Notes: generated from the letters alone by a model not told the origin. Positions 1-8,119 are shown, counted from the first letter of the stretch. The stretch is 64,000 nucleotides of DNA from Flaviflagellibacter deserti (GCF_042652085.1 NZ_JBHSJF010000001.1:186001-250000), one strand, 5' to 3'. Translations and numbers: made by a program.

Positions 1-1
1 G

Positions 2-1750
2 CTGCGCGGTATGGCGGGGTTCTTCGCGGCATCTGGCGAGGTGACTGCGGGCGAGTTCAAATCCTACTTCGACCGGTTGAGGCTCACCGAGCTTTATCCC
101 GGCGTGCAGGGCATGGGCTACATTGCCCGGGTGCCCCTTGCCGAGCGGGACGTCTTCGCCGCCCGGGTGCGGACATCGATCGATAGTGATTTTCGCATAT
201 GGCCGGAGGGCGACCGCGATTTCTACGCGCCGATCGTCTTCCTCCTACCGGAAGACCAGAGGAACCATTCCGCGATCGGCTTCGACATGGCGACGGAGCC
301 GAACCGGCTCGCGGCGATGCAGCAGGCGACCGAGACCACGATCCGGGCGACGACGGCCAAGGTCATGCTCGGGGAGAGAACCAACCAGAATCCACAGCCC
401 GGCTTTCAGATTTTCGTACCGCTTTACGCAACACCGAACGGGGCTGTCCCGGCGACGGTGGAAGAGCGCCGCGCTACCGCAAGCGGCTGGATCTACAGTC
501 CGTTCCGCGCTCCGGAATTGTTCGCCAAGGCATTCGAATTGCGCGGGCGCGAATCCGAAATCGATTACGCGGTCTATGACGGTCCATCGGTTGACGAGGA
601 GAAGCTGCTTTATCGCTCGTCCACCCAGGGCGCTCCCGATGCAGATTATTCGGCGACGAAGACGCTCGACGCTGCAGGCCGGCAGTGGACGATTGTGATG
701 CGCAACACGGACTTCTTCGTCCGCGACAGCAACCGGGCGATCATTCCGTTCATCGCCGCCGGTGGTCTGCTGACGACCTTCATACTTTTCGCGGCCGGCT
801 GGGCGCAGGCGAGCGCGACGCAGGCAGCCGAGAAGGCGCAGGAGCAACTCCACGAGCTCAATCTCAGCCTTGAGGACCGCGTCGAGGAACGCACCGCGCA
901 ACTCGAAACCGCGCATGGCGCGCTGGAGAGCCTCAACCGTAATCTGGAGACCATCGTCGCAGTGCGGACGGCCGATCTCCAGGAGGCGAACCAGGAGATC
1001 CAGCGCTTCGCCTATATCGTCAGCCACGATCTGAGATCGCCGCTCGTCAACGTCATGGGGTTCACAAGCGAGCTCGACATAGCCCGGACCGAGATCGCGA
1101 AGTTCTACAGCGAGGCGGTCGCGAAGAATCCCGAGCTGGAGAACAAGGACGCAAAGAGCGCGATCGAGGTCGACCTGCCGGAATCGATCGAATTCATTCG
1201 CTCCTCGACCGCCAAGATGGACCGGCTGATCAATGCGATCCTTCGCCTGTCGCGCGAGGGCCGCCGCGTGCTCTCGCCCGAGCCGCTCAAGATGAACGAA
1301 CTGCTGCACACCATCAGCCGCTCGATCCAGCACCAGACCGCGGAAGTCGGCGCGACAGTCGAGATCGGGGAGTTGCCGGAGATCGTCAGCGATCGCCTCG
1401 CGGTCGAGCAGGTGTTCAGCAATCTCATCGAGAATGCGGTCAAATATCTTGCACCGGACCGTCCGGGCCAGATAAGGGTCCGCGGCGGGGTCGAGGGCGG
1501 CATGGTGGCGATCACCGTCGAGGACAATGGGCGTGGCATCGCGCCCGCCGATCATAGCCGCATCTTCGACCTGTTCCGCCGCGCGGGGACACAGGATCGT
1601 CCGGGCGAGGGCATCGGCCTCGCCCATGTTCGTGCGCTGGTGCGCCGCCTGGGCGGCAACATCACCGTCAAATCCACGCTTGGGGAAGGGTCAACCTTCC
1701 GCGTCACACTGCCGAAAACCTTGAAGGCAACGACAGAGGGGACTGCCTGA
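2..1750 (+). CDS. CHASE-domain sensor histidine kinase, 5' end outside window
   Basis: Membrane-bound sensor kinase that autophosphorylates on histidine and passes the phosphate to a response regulator. The frame is open to the left window edge and the product starts inside a periplasmic CHASE ligand-binding domain (about the first 235 residues), so the start codon and first membrane helix are missing. Numbering from the ATG at 11: a membrane helix near 245-265 (IPFIAAGGLLTTFILFAAGW), a coiled coil to about 325, the HisKA box SHDLRSPL with His339, then the ATPase motifs NLIENAVKY, DNGRGI and GEGIGLAH. About 30 extra residues separate the two dimerisation helices. The stop overlaps the next start by 1 nt (TGATG), so the single receiver downstream is the obvious partner. 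The input signal cannot be told; CHASE domains bind small molecules such as cytokinins or peptides in other systems. Confidence 0.88.
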   Translation: MRGMAGFFAASGEVTAGEFKSYFDRLRLTELYPGVQGMGYIARVPLAERDVFAARVRTSIDSDFRIWPEGDRDFYAPIVFLLPEDQRNHSAIGFDMATEPNRLAAMQQATETTIRATTAKVMLGERTNQNPQPGFQIFVPLYATPNGAVPATVEERRATASGWIYSPFRAPELFAKAFELRGRESEIDYAVYDGPSVDEEKLLYRSSTQGAPDADYSATKTLDAAGRQWTIVMRNTDFFVRDSNRAIIPFIAAGGLLTTFILFAAGWAQASATQAAEKAQEQLHELNLSLEDRVEERTAQLETAHGALESLNRNLETIVAVRTADLQEANQEIQRFAYIVSHDLRSPLVNVMGFTSELDIARTEIAKFYSEAVAKNPELENKDAKSAIEVDLPESIEFIRSSTAKMDRLINAILRLSREGRRVLSPEPLKMNELLHTISRSIQHQTAEVGATVEIGELPEIVSDRLAVEQVFSNLIENAVKYLAPDRPGQIRVRGGVEGGMVAITVEDNGRGIAPADHSRIFDLFRRAGTQDRPGEGIGLAHVRALVRRLGGNITVKSTLGEGSTFRVTLPKTLKATTEGTA

Positions 1751-2181
1751 TGCCCAACCAGAAGCCCGTCACGATCATCATGATCGAAGACGACGAGGGC
1801 CATGCCCGCCTGATCGAGCGCAATATCCGCCGCGCCGGGGTGAACAACGAGGTCCGCCATTTCGTCAGCGGCACGGCGGCGCTCGAACACCTGCTTGATA
1901 CCGGCAACCGCGCGCACGGCCCGTTCCTGGTCCTGCTCGACCTGAACCTGCCGGACATGAGCGGCACCGACATTCTGGCCAAGATCAAGGCGGACGAGCA
2001 TCTTCGCCGCGCGCCGGTCGTGGTGCTGACGACCACCGACGACAAGGTCGAGATCCAGCGCTGCTACGATCTCGGCTGCAACGTCTACATCACCAAGCCG
2101 GTCGACTACGAAACCTTCGCGCAGGCGATCCGCCAGCTCGGTCTGTTCCTCTCCGTGATCCAGGTTCCCGACGCCGAATGA
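1750..2181 (+). CDS. Single-domain response regulator (Rcp1-like receiver)
   Basis: 143-residue protein made only of a receiver domain. The acidic pocket is E13-D14-D15, the phospho-acceptor is D64 in VLLDLNLP, followed by T94/T95 and K116 in YITKP. There is no output domain, so it works by protein-protein contact or as a phosphate shuttle, as known for Rcp1-type receivers that partner phytochrome-like and CHASE kinases. Its ATG overlaps the stop of the upstream kinase by 1 nt, and its stop overlaps the start of the downstream receiver-kinase by 4 nt (ATGA), which implies translational coupling and a single transcript. Confidence 0.9.
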   Translation: MPNQKPVTIIMIEDDEGHARLIERNIRRAGVNNEVRHFVSGTAALEHLLDTGNRAHGPFLVLLDLNLPDMSGTDILAKIKADEHLRRAPVVVLTTTDDKVEIQRCYDLGCNVYITKPVDYETFAQAIRQLGLFLSVIQVPDAE

Positions 2182-3245
2182 GCGACGACACGGCCAGTCC
2201 GGGCGCGGTACCCGGCGGCATCCGGGTTCTCTATGTCGATGACGACGCCGGTCTGCGCCGGTTGGTCGAACGGGCCCTGACGCGGCATGGTTTCGAGGTC
2301 GGCTTCGCCTCGAACGGCGACGAGGGGCTGGCCAGGCTTCGCGAGGAACGCTTCGATGTCGTCACGCTGGACCATTTCATGCCCGGCAAGGACGGCCTCG
2401 AAACGCTCGAGGAGATCCAGCAGCTTCCGGACGCTCCGCCGGTGATCTACGTCACCGGCGCCGATGAGAGCCGTATCGCGGTGGCGGCGCTCAAAGCCGG
2501 AGCGACGGATTATGTGATCAAGGACGTCGAGGGCATCTTCCTCGAACTCCTGCGCAGCGCCGTCCTTCAAGCCGTGCAGCAGCGCCAGCTCCAGCGCGAG
2601 AAGGAAGAGGCGGAGCGGCAGGTTCGCCTCGGGCGCGACCGCGCCGAACTGCTGTTGCGGGAGGTTAATCACCGCGTCGCGAACTCGCTGCAGCTCGTTT
2701 CGTCTCTCGTCAGCATGCAGACGGCCGCCGTGAGCGACGCCGCGGCGCGCGATGCCCTGACCGAGACGCAAGGGCGCATCGCGGCGATCGGCCAGATCCA
2801 CCGCCGCCTCTACACCTCCGAAGACGTCCGCTTCGTCGAGGTCGGCACCTATCTGGAAGGTTTGATCGAGGAATTGCGCGGCGCCCTGCAGGGCGACGGG
2901 CGGATTCATCAGATCACGGTCGAGGCGGTGCAATTGCTGCTGCCGACCGACCAGGTGGTGTCTCTCGGCATGATCGTCACCGAGCTCGTCACCAACGCCT
3001 ACAAATACGCCTATCCCGACGGGCGGAGCGGGCCGATCCGGGTCACGCTGAAGACCGGCGAGGGCTGCCACATCCTGTGCGTCGAGGACGAGGGGATCGG
3101 CTGGAGCGGGCAGGGCGGCAGCGCGACGGGCACCGGCCTCGGAACCAGGATCATTCATTCCATGGCCCGCGCACTCGGCGGACCCATGGAATTCGACCGC
3201 GAGCATCGCGGCACGCGCGTGATGCTCCGCATCGTCCAGTCGTGA
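2178..3245 (+). CDS. Receiver-HWE/HisKA_2 hybrid histidine kinase
   Basis: 355-residue soluble protein. Residues about 15-125 are a receiver domain with D21-D22-D23, phospho-acceptor D65 (TLDHFMPG) and K115. A short coiled coil leads to a HisKA_2 dimerisation domain with H165 in REVNHRVANS. The C-terminal ATPase has an N-box (ELVTNAYKYAYPDG), EDEGIGW and GTGLGTRI. The order, receiver first and an HWE-type kinase second, is common in alphaproteobacterial light and stress signalling. It could be the last kinase of a phosphorelay fed by the two upstream genes. No membrane segment is visible. The stop is followed after 1 nt by the next ATG, so the operon continues. Confidence 0.9.
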   Translation: MSDDTASPGAVPGGIRVLYVDDDAGLRRLVERALTRHGFEVGFASNGDEGLARLREERFDVVTLDHFMPGKDGLETLEEIQQLPDAPPVIYVTGADESRIAVAALKAGATDYVIKDVEGIFLELLRSAVLQAVQQRQLQREKEEAERQVRLGRDRAELLLREVNHRVANSLQLVSSLVSMQTAAVSDAAARDALTETQGRIAAIGQIHRRLYTSEDVRFVEVGTYLEGLIEELRGALQGDGRIHQITVEAVQLLLPTDQVVSLGMIVTELVTNAYKYAYPDGRSGPIRVTLKTGEGCHILCVEDEGIGWSGQGGSATGTGLGTRIIHSMARALGGPMEFDREHRGTRVMLRIVQS

Positions 3246-3246
3246 C

Positions 3247-3558
3247 ATGGCCTATCTGATCCAGATACTCCTGCCGCTCAGCGACAATCACGGCCGCCCG
3301 TTCGGCCCCTCCGAATATCAGCGAGTCCGACGCGAACTGCGCGAACGCTGGGGCGGCCTCACCGCCTATACCCGCTCGCCGGCCGAGGGTTCCTGGGCGG
3401 ATGAGGGCGAAGACTTCACCCATGACGACATCATCGTCTTCGAGGTGATGTCGGAGGTGCTCGACCGGCCATGGTGGCGCGATTACCGGCGCCAGATGGA
3501 ACAAAGGTTCCGGCAGGATGTGATCGTCGTCCGGGTGCAGATCATCGAGGTTCTCTGA
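3247..3558 (+). CDS. Small conserved-looking protein at the end of the two-component operon
   Basis: 103-residue cytosolic protein starting 1 nt after the kinase stop, so it is very probably cotranscribed and coupled. It begins with a hydrophobic strand (MAYLIQILLPL), has a Trp/Arg-rich middle (RELRERWGGLTAY; RPWWRDYRRQMEQRF) and ends on the strand VIVVRVQIIEVL, which suggests a compact alpha/beta fold. I do not recognise a named domain. Codon use matches its neighbours. Position suggests a link to the signalling system upstream, but that is inference from position only. Confidence 0.7.
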   Translation: MAYLIQILLPLSDNHGRPFGPSEYQRVRRELRERWGGLTAYTRSPAEGSWADEGEDFTHDDIIVFEVMSEVLDRPWWRDYRRQMEQRFRQDVIVVRVQIIEVL

Positions 3559-3635
3559 CGCATCCGTAGCGACCGGCCTTGACCTCGCCACTCTCCTCCG
3601 CAAACTCCCGCGCACTTTCAACGAGGGCGGAAAAC

Positions 3636-4847
3636 ATGCAGCGGATTCTGGCGGGCATTCTCACGGCGGCACTGACGATCGGAGCGCCTGCCGTGGCGTT
3701 CTCCCAGAACGCGGCCTGCCAGGGCGGCAAGAGCTTCGAAGCCTGGCTCGGCGACGTCAGGAAGGAGGCTCTGGAGCAGGGCATCTCCCAGAAAGCGATC
3801 GATGCCGGCCTCGCTGGGGTCACATACGATCAGGCGACCGTGGGCAAGGACCATGGCGGGCAAGGCGTGTTCGCGCAGAACTTCGTGCAGTTCTCGGACC
3901 GCATGGCCAACAACAACCGCCTGCAGGCCGGCAAGGCAAAGATCAATTCGCATGCGACGGTCTTCGAGCGAATCAAGGAAGAGTACGGTGTGCCGGCGGG
4001 CGTGCTGACGGCGTTCTGGGGTCTCGAAACCGATTTCGGCGGCTTCCTCGGCAGTGGGGACACCGTTCGCTCGGTCGCGACGCTCGCCTATGACTGCAAG
4101 CGCCCCGAACTGTTCCGCCCTCAGCTTTTCGCGCTGCTCAAGATCATCGATCGTGGCGACCTGACGCGTGCCGAGATGCGCGGGCCGTTCGCGGGCGAAC
4201 TCGGCCAGTTCCAGTTCCTGCCGACGCGCTACATCGATTTCGGCGTCGACTTCGACGGCGACGGCCACATCAACCTGATCAAGTCGGATGCCGACGCGCT
4301 CGGCTCGGCCGCGAACTACCTCAAGTCGCTCGGCTGGAAAGCCGATGAGCCGTGGCTTGTCGAGGTGAAGGTCTCGCCAAATGTGCCGTGGGATCAGGCG
4401 GACCTCTCCACCGAGCATCCGCCGGAGCAGTGGACGCAATGGGGCGTGACGCGCGCTGACGGCAAGCCGATCACCGGTCCGAATTCCTCAATGCTCCTGC
4501 CGATGGGCCGCCACGGCCCGGCTTTCCTGGCCTATCCGAACTTCAAGAACGTCTACCTGACGTGGAACCAGTCGCTGACCTATTCGATCACCGCCGCCTA
4601 TCTCGCGACGAGGCTCGAGGGCGCGGCCCCGATGTCGAAAGGCGACGGCACGCCCGACCTCGACGTCGCCGGCGTGAAGCAGGTGCAGCAGCTCCTGCAG
4701 CAGAAGGGCTACGACGTCGGCAAGATCGACGGCATCATCGGTGCGGGTACCCGCGCGGCGATCAAGAAGGAACAGTTGCGGCTGCGTCAGCCGGCCGATT
4801 CCTATCCGAGCACGGAGCTGCTTCAGGCCCTTCAGGCGGGGAAATAA
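3636..4847 (+). CDS. Secreted lytic murein transglycosylase (MltB type) with peptidoglycan-binding domain
   Basis: Cleaves the MurNAc-GlcNAc bond of peptidoglycan to form 1,6-anhydro ends. I place the start at the ATG at 3636, giving a clean signal peptide (MQRILAGILTAALTIGAPAVAFS) and a 403-residue precursor; the frame also allows a TTG at 3579 that would spoil the signal. The catalytic domain shows FWGLETDFGG with the likely catalytic Glu, then GELGQFQFLPTRY and DFDGDGHINL. The C-terminal 65 residues are a PG_binding_1 repeat (VKQVQQLLQQKGYDVG, IDGIIGAGTRAAIK). The stop is immediately followed by a palindromic repeat. A second, shorter family member lies at the right window edge. Confidence 0.9.
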   Translation: MQRILAGILTAALTIGAPAVAFSQNAACQGGKSFEAWLGDVRKEALEQGISQKAIDAGLAGVTYDQATVGKDHGGQGVFAQNFVQFSDRMANNNRLQAGKAKINSHATVFERIKEEYGVPAGVLTAFWGLETDFGGFLGSGDTVRSVATLAYDCKRPELFRPQLFALLKIIDRGDLTRAEMRGPFAGELGQFQFLPTRYIDFGVDFDGDGHINLIKSDADALGSAANYLKSLGWKADEPWLVEVKVSPNVPWDQADLSTEHPPEQWTQWGVTRADGKPITGPNSSMLLPMGRHGPAFLAYPNFKNVYLTWNQSLTYSITAAYLATRLEGAAPMSKGDGTPDLDVAGVKQVQQLLQQKGYDVGKIDGIIGAGTRAAIKKEQLRLRQPADSYPSTELLQALQAGK

Positions 4848-4954
4848 CCTCATCCTGAGCCGCGAGCGCAGCTCGCGTGTCGAAGGATCGTCGCAAGCTC
4901 AGAGTTCCTGACGATCCTTCGACACGGGCGCTTTGCGCCCCGCTCAGGATGAGG
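4848..4954. repeat. Palindromic intergenic repeat, family A copy 1
   Basis: Outer 13-bp inverted repeat CCTCATCCTGAGC/GCTCAGGATGAGG (4848-4860 and 4942-4954) around a perfect 16-bp inner repeat GTGTCGAAGGATCGTC (4877-4892 and 4910-4925). It fills the gap between two convergent genes. It starts right after the transglycosylase stop, and the stop codon of epmB (4944-4946) lies inside it. A second copy with the same outer arms and a shortened inner arm is at 23305-23409. Confidence 0.9.
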
Positions 4955-5984
4955 CTGAATTAAACGGCGGATACGCATGCCGCCCGCCCCGAAAGTCCTC
5001 GACCTCGCCATCGCCGACATAGTCCGGGCCGATCGGCGATTTGCCATGGCCGCCGGGGATGTCGAGCACATAGGTCGGCATGCAGAGGCCCGAGATGTGG
5101 CCGCGCAGAGCCCGCATCAGCGCCCGACCTTCCTCGATTGAGACCCGAAAGCGCGCGGTGCCGGGCGCGAGATCCGGATGGTGCAGGTAATATGGGCGCA
5201 CGCGGCTCTCGACGAAGCCGCGCATCAGTGCCGCCATCGTCTCGGGATCGTCGTTGACGCCCTTCAGTAGCACGGTCTGGCTGACGAGCGGGAACCCCGC
5301 ATCGGCCAACTGTGACAGCGCCGAGCGAGCGGCCTCGGTCAGTTCGCGCGGATGGTTGGCGTGGACGCCAATGAAGACCGTCCTGGTCGAGCGCAGCGCC
5401 CCGATCAGTTCCGCGTCGACCGCCTCGGGATCGGCGATCGGCAGGCGTGTATGTACGCGCACCACCTTCACATGCGGGATCTTGTCGAGCCCGGCCATGA
5501 TCGCGGCGAGGCGGCGCGGAGCAAGCACGAGGGGATCGCCGCCGGTGAGGATAACCTCCCAGATTTCGGGGTGTGCCGCGATATAGCCGAGCGCCTTCTC
5601 CAGCGCCTCTGCCGACATCGTGCCCATGCCTTCCGGCCCGACCATTTCGCGGCGGAAGCAGAAGCGGCAATAGACCGGGCAGACATGGACCGGCTTCAGC
5701 AGAACGCGGTCAGGATAGCGGTGGACTACGCCCTCGACGGGGGAATGATCGAGATCGCCGATAGGGTCGGCGCGCTCTTCCGGCAGCGTCACGAGTTCGG
5801 CTTCGTCGGGGACGTATTGCCGGGCGAGGGGATCGTTCGGGTCGTTCGGGTCGATCAGCGCCGCGAGGGCGGGCGGAATCGCGACGGCGTAGCGGGCGAC
5901 GACTTCGTTCAACGCAGGAGCGTGTTCGGCCCGGACGAGGCCGGCCGAGACGAGATCGCGGATGGTTCGAATAGGCGCGTTCAT
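4944..5984 (-). CDS. epmB: EF-P beta-lysylation protein EpmB (lysine 2,3-aminomutase family)
   Basis: Radical SAM/PLP enzyme that converts (S)-alpha-lysine to (R)-beta-lysine, the substrate EpmA attaches to elongation factor P. The ATG at 5984 gives 346 residues; a GTG one codon earlier is possible. Cluster cysteines are C102, C106 and C109 in CPVYCRFC, preceded by HRYPDRVLLKP; LTGGDPL follows, and the probable PLP lysine is near 315 in PGGHGKSP. It lacks the long C-terminal extension of catabolic lysine 2,3-aminomutases, which fits EpmB. Its start overlaps the stop of the 93-aa gene by 1 nt, in an operon with epmA, and efp is next door. The last codons and stop come from the edge of a palindromic repeat. 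Confidence 0.92.
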   Translation of the reverse strand: MNAPIRTIRDLVSAGLVRAEHAPALNEVVARYAVAIPPALAALIDPNDPNDPLARQYVPDEAELVTLPEERADPIGDLDHSPVEGVVHRYPDRVLLKPVHVCPVYCRFCFRREMVGPEGMGTMSAEALEKALGYIAAHPEIWEVILTGGDPLVLAPRRLAAIMAGLDKIPHVKVVRVHTRLPIADPEAVDAELIGALRSTRTVFIGVHANHPRELTEAARSALSQLADAGFPLVSQTVLLKGVNDDPETMAALMRGFVESRVRPYYLHHPDLAPGTARFRVSIEEGRALMRALRGHISGLCMPTYVLDIPGGHGKSPIGPDYVGDGEVEDFRGGRHAYPPFNSASS

Positions 5985-6265
5985 CACCCTGCCATTTCGA
6001 ACGGGTTGGGGCCTTGCAGAAGCCTCATGACGTAGAGCTCCTTTGCAAAGGTCAGCAATTGAACGAAGTCGTCCACGGGAAGCGAGTCTACGAAGGGAGA
6101 TTGCGCCAGAAACTCGACATGAACGGTGAAATCTTCCGGTCTTTCGTCATGCGGAACGATGTGAAGCTCACAGACGAACACGTCTCGATAGCTGACCTCG
6201 CAAACAAGATGGTCGTCTTCCGGAATGCTGATGAACAGCAGTTTCAGTTGGCTTTCGTCGATCAC
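5984..6265 (-). CDS. Uncharacterised 93-aa protein coupled between epmA and epmB
   Basis: Small acidic protein (IDESQLKLLFISIPEDD...; PHDERPEDFTVHVEFLAQ). It starts with GTG at 6265 that overlaps the epmA stop by 4 nt (GTGA), and its stop overlaps the epmB start by 1 nt (TGATG). Both junctions are typical of translational coupling, which argues strongly that this is a real gene. There is no signal peptide or membrane helix; predicted strands near the N-terminus and a C-terminal helix (VDDFVQLLTFAKELYVMRLL) suggest a compact alpha/beta fold. I do not recognise a family. Its place between the two EF-P modification enzymes suggests a role in that pathway, but no catalytic motif is visible and E. 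coli has no counterpart between its epm genes. Confidence 0.8.
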   Translation of the reverse strand: MIDESQLKLLFISIPEDDHLVCEVSYRDVFVCELHIVPHDERPEDFTVHVEFLAQSPFVDSLPVDDFVQLLTFAKELYVMRLLQGPNPFEMAG

Positions 6266-7419
6266 GGCACCGGCGTCCAGATCACCTGCTCGATACGGCT
6301 CGCTCCCGTCGCCAGCATGACCAGCCGGTCGAAGCCGAGCGCGCAGCCGCAGGCTTCCGGCATATGGAACAGGGCGGCGAGAAAATCCTCGTCGATCGGA
6401 TAGTGTTCGCCATAGACGCGCTCCTTCTCCGCCATCTCAACCTCGAAACGCCGCCGCTGTTCTCCGGCATCGGTGAGTTCGCCGAAGCCGTTCGCGAGCT
6501 CGACGCCGCAGATATAGAGCTCGAAACGCTCGGCGACGCGCGGATCGAATTTCAACGGCCGGGCGAGGGCCGCCTCCGCGACGGGATATTCGCACAGGAT
6601 CGTTGGGCGGCCGATGCCGAGATGCGGCTCGACCTTCTCAACCAGGACGCGGCTGAAGATGTCGGCCCAGACATCGTCGTCGGCCACGCGGATGCCGGCG
6701 GCTCTCGCACTCCCCGCGAGATGATCGCGGTCCGTCGCGCCCGATGCCTCGATCGAGGTGAAGAGGTCGATGCCGGCAAAGTGCCGGAACGCGTCGGCGA
6801 CCGTCACGCGCTCTGGCTCGGCAAGAGCGTCCGCCACGCGATCCCGGAACAGGAAAGTCGAGAGGCCTGTCGTCTCCGCCGCCAGCCGGACGATCTTCGC
6901 GCAATCCTCGAACAGGGCCTCGTATGGTTCGCCGGTGCGATACCATTCCAGCATCGTGAACTCGGGATGGTGCAGTGCGCCGCGCTCGCGATTTCGAAAG
7001 ACGCGGGCGAAATCGAAGATCTTCTCCTCGCCTGCCGCGAGCAGTTTCTTCGCCGCGAATTCAGGAGAGGTGTGGAGATAGAGCGGCCTGCGCCCTTCTC
7101 CCTCTCCCCAGCGGGGAGAGGGTCGGGGTGATGAGAAAACATCATCAATACCGGGCTGCCCCTCACCCGGACCGCTTCGCGGCCTCGCCCTCTCTCCGCT
7201 GGGGAAAGGGAATACGCCGGGATCCACGATTTCCGTCGCGAAGCCGTGCAGATGCGCCTCGTTGCCCGGCGAGGTCTGCAGCACGCCCGCCTCGATCTCG
7301 GTAAAGCCATCGGCCGCGAATTCGGCTCGCAAACGAGCCTTGATCCGGCCGCGCTCCTTCAGGAAGGGGCGACGGTCGGCATGACGGCCTTTGTCCCACC
7401 AGGGCGAGGCATCGGTCAT
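6262..7419 (-). CDS. epmA: EF-P--(R)-beta-lysine ligase EpmA (GenX/PoxA), with repeat-derived insertion
   Basis: Class II lysyl-tRNA synthetase paralogue that adenylates (R)-beta-lysine and ligates it to a lysine of EF-P. The ATG at 7419 (PMTDASPWW) gives 385 residues; E. coli EpmA has about 325. Motif 2 is FRNRERGALHHPEFTMLEWY and motif 3 is GCALGFDRLVML; there is no anticodon-binding domain, as expected. Between GFATEIVDPG and LYLHTSPEF lie about 43 extra residues (68-110) rich in Gly, Pro, Ser and Arg, encoded by a palindromic repeat at about 7090-7215. Both flanks stay in frame and all catalytic motifs are present, so the enzyme is probably active. Its stop overlaps the next gene by 4 nt; efp is divergent 82 bp away. 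Confidence 0.9.
   Translation of the reverse strand: MTDASPWWDKGRHADRRPFLKERGRIKARLRAEFAADGFTEIEAGVLQTSPGNEAHLHGFATEIVDPGVFPFPSGERARPRSGPGEGQPGIDDVFSSPRPSPRWGEGEGRRPLYLHTSPEFAAKKLLAAGEEKIFDFARVFRNRERGALHHPEFTMLEWYRTGEPYEALFEDCAKIVRLAAETTGLSTFLFRDRVADALAEPERVTVADAFRHFAGIDLFTSIEASGATDRDHLAGSARAAGIRVADDDVWADIFSRVLVEKVEPHLGIGRPTILCEYPVAEAALARPLKFDPRVAERFELYICGVELANGFGELTDAGEQRRRFEVEMAEKERVYGEHYPIDEDFLAALFHMPEACGCALGFDRLVMLATGASRIEQVIWTPVP
7090..7215. repeat. Palindromic repeat, family D, inserted in frame in epmA
   Basis: The segment has the hairpin CTCTCCCCAGCGGGGAGAG, a second arm pair ending in CTCTCCGCTGGGG, and CCCCTCACCCGG with CGCTTCGCG. It resembles the intergenic repeat at 47424-47579 (CTCTCCC..GGGAGAG ends, CCCCTCACCC core) and is read through in frame as part of epmA. 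I saw no duplicated target site. Confidence 0.75.
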
Positions 7420-7501
7420 CGGGGGTTTCTCACAGCGGAAAAGTGTGCGACACGGGCGCCCGACACGGCGCGCGCTCGCCAAGCAATCATTGAGGACAAT
7501 C

Positions 7502-8068
7502 GTGAAGGTTATCGCCAGCTCGCTCCGCAAAGGCAATGTCGTCGACATGGATGGCCGCCTCTACGTCATCCTGACCGCCGAAAACATCCATCCCGGCAAG
7601 GGCACGCCGGTCACGCAGCTCGACATGCGCCGCATCTCCGACGGCGTGAAGGTGTCCGAGCGCTACCGCACGACGGAGCAGGTCGAGCGCGCCTTCGTCG
7701 AGGACCGTGACTACACCTTTCTCTACCAGGATGGTGAAGGCTTCCACTTCATGAACCCGGAGACCTACGAGCAGACCGCGGTTCCGCCGGATGTCGTCGG
7801 CGATGCCGCGCCTTACCTGCAGGAAGGCATGACCGTCATGCTTTCGACCCACAACGGCGTGCCGCTGACAGTCGAACTGCCGCAGCGCGTCACGCTCGAG
7901 ATCGTCGAGACCGAGCCGGCGATGAAGGGGCAGACGGCCTCCTCGTCCTATAAGCCGGCGATCCTGTCGAACGGCGTCCGCACGGCTGTGCCGCCGCACG
8001 TCTCGGCCGGCACCCGTGTAGTCATCCAGACCTCGGACGGCTCCTATGTCGAGCGCGCGAAGGACTGA
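7502..8068 (+). CDS. efp: Elongation factor P
   Basis: Translation factor that binds between the ribosomal P and E sites and rescues stalling at polyproline stretches. I place the start at GTG 7502 (VKVIASSLRKGN) with GAGG 8-11 nt upstream; this gives 188 residues, the usual length, whereas the open frame reaches further up. The modification loop reads HPGKG with K33, matching the lysine that EpmA beta-lysylates in E. coli. The KOW-like N-domain, the central domain (DGEGFHFMNPETYEQ) and the C-terminal OB domain (VVIQTSDGSYVERAK) are all present. The two modification genes lie divergently 82 bp upstream, so substrate and modifying enzymes share a locus. A strong hairpin terminator follows. Confidence 0.96.
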   Translation: MKVIASSLRKGNVVDMDGRLYVILTAENIHPGKGTPVTQLDMRRISDGVKVSERYRTTEQVERAFVEDRDYTFLYQDGEGFHFMNPETYEQTAVPPDVVGDAAPYLQEGMTVMLSTHNGVPLTVELPQRVTLEIVETEPAMKGQTASSSYKPAILSNGVRTAVPPHVSAGTRVVIQTSDGSYVERAKD

Positions 8069-8095
8069 TCGTCCGGTCTTTCGAGAGTTTGGAAC

Positions 8096-8119
8096 AGCCC
8101 CGCTTCGGCGGGGCTTTTT
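8096..8119 (+). terminator. Intrinsic terminator of efp
   Basis: Perfect 8-bp stem AGCCCCGC/GCGGGGCT with a TTCG tetraloop, followed by five T. It lies between efp and the convergent histidine kinase gene, whose stop codon starts at the last T. Confidence 0.9.

Noticed and set aside
245..1627. 460-aa open frame on the minus strand opposite the CHASE kinase
   Set aside because: It mirrors a well-supported histidine kinase in codon-biased GC-rich DNA and encodes no recognisable domain; shadow frame.
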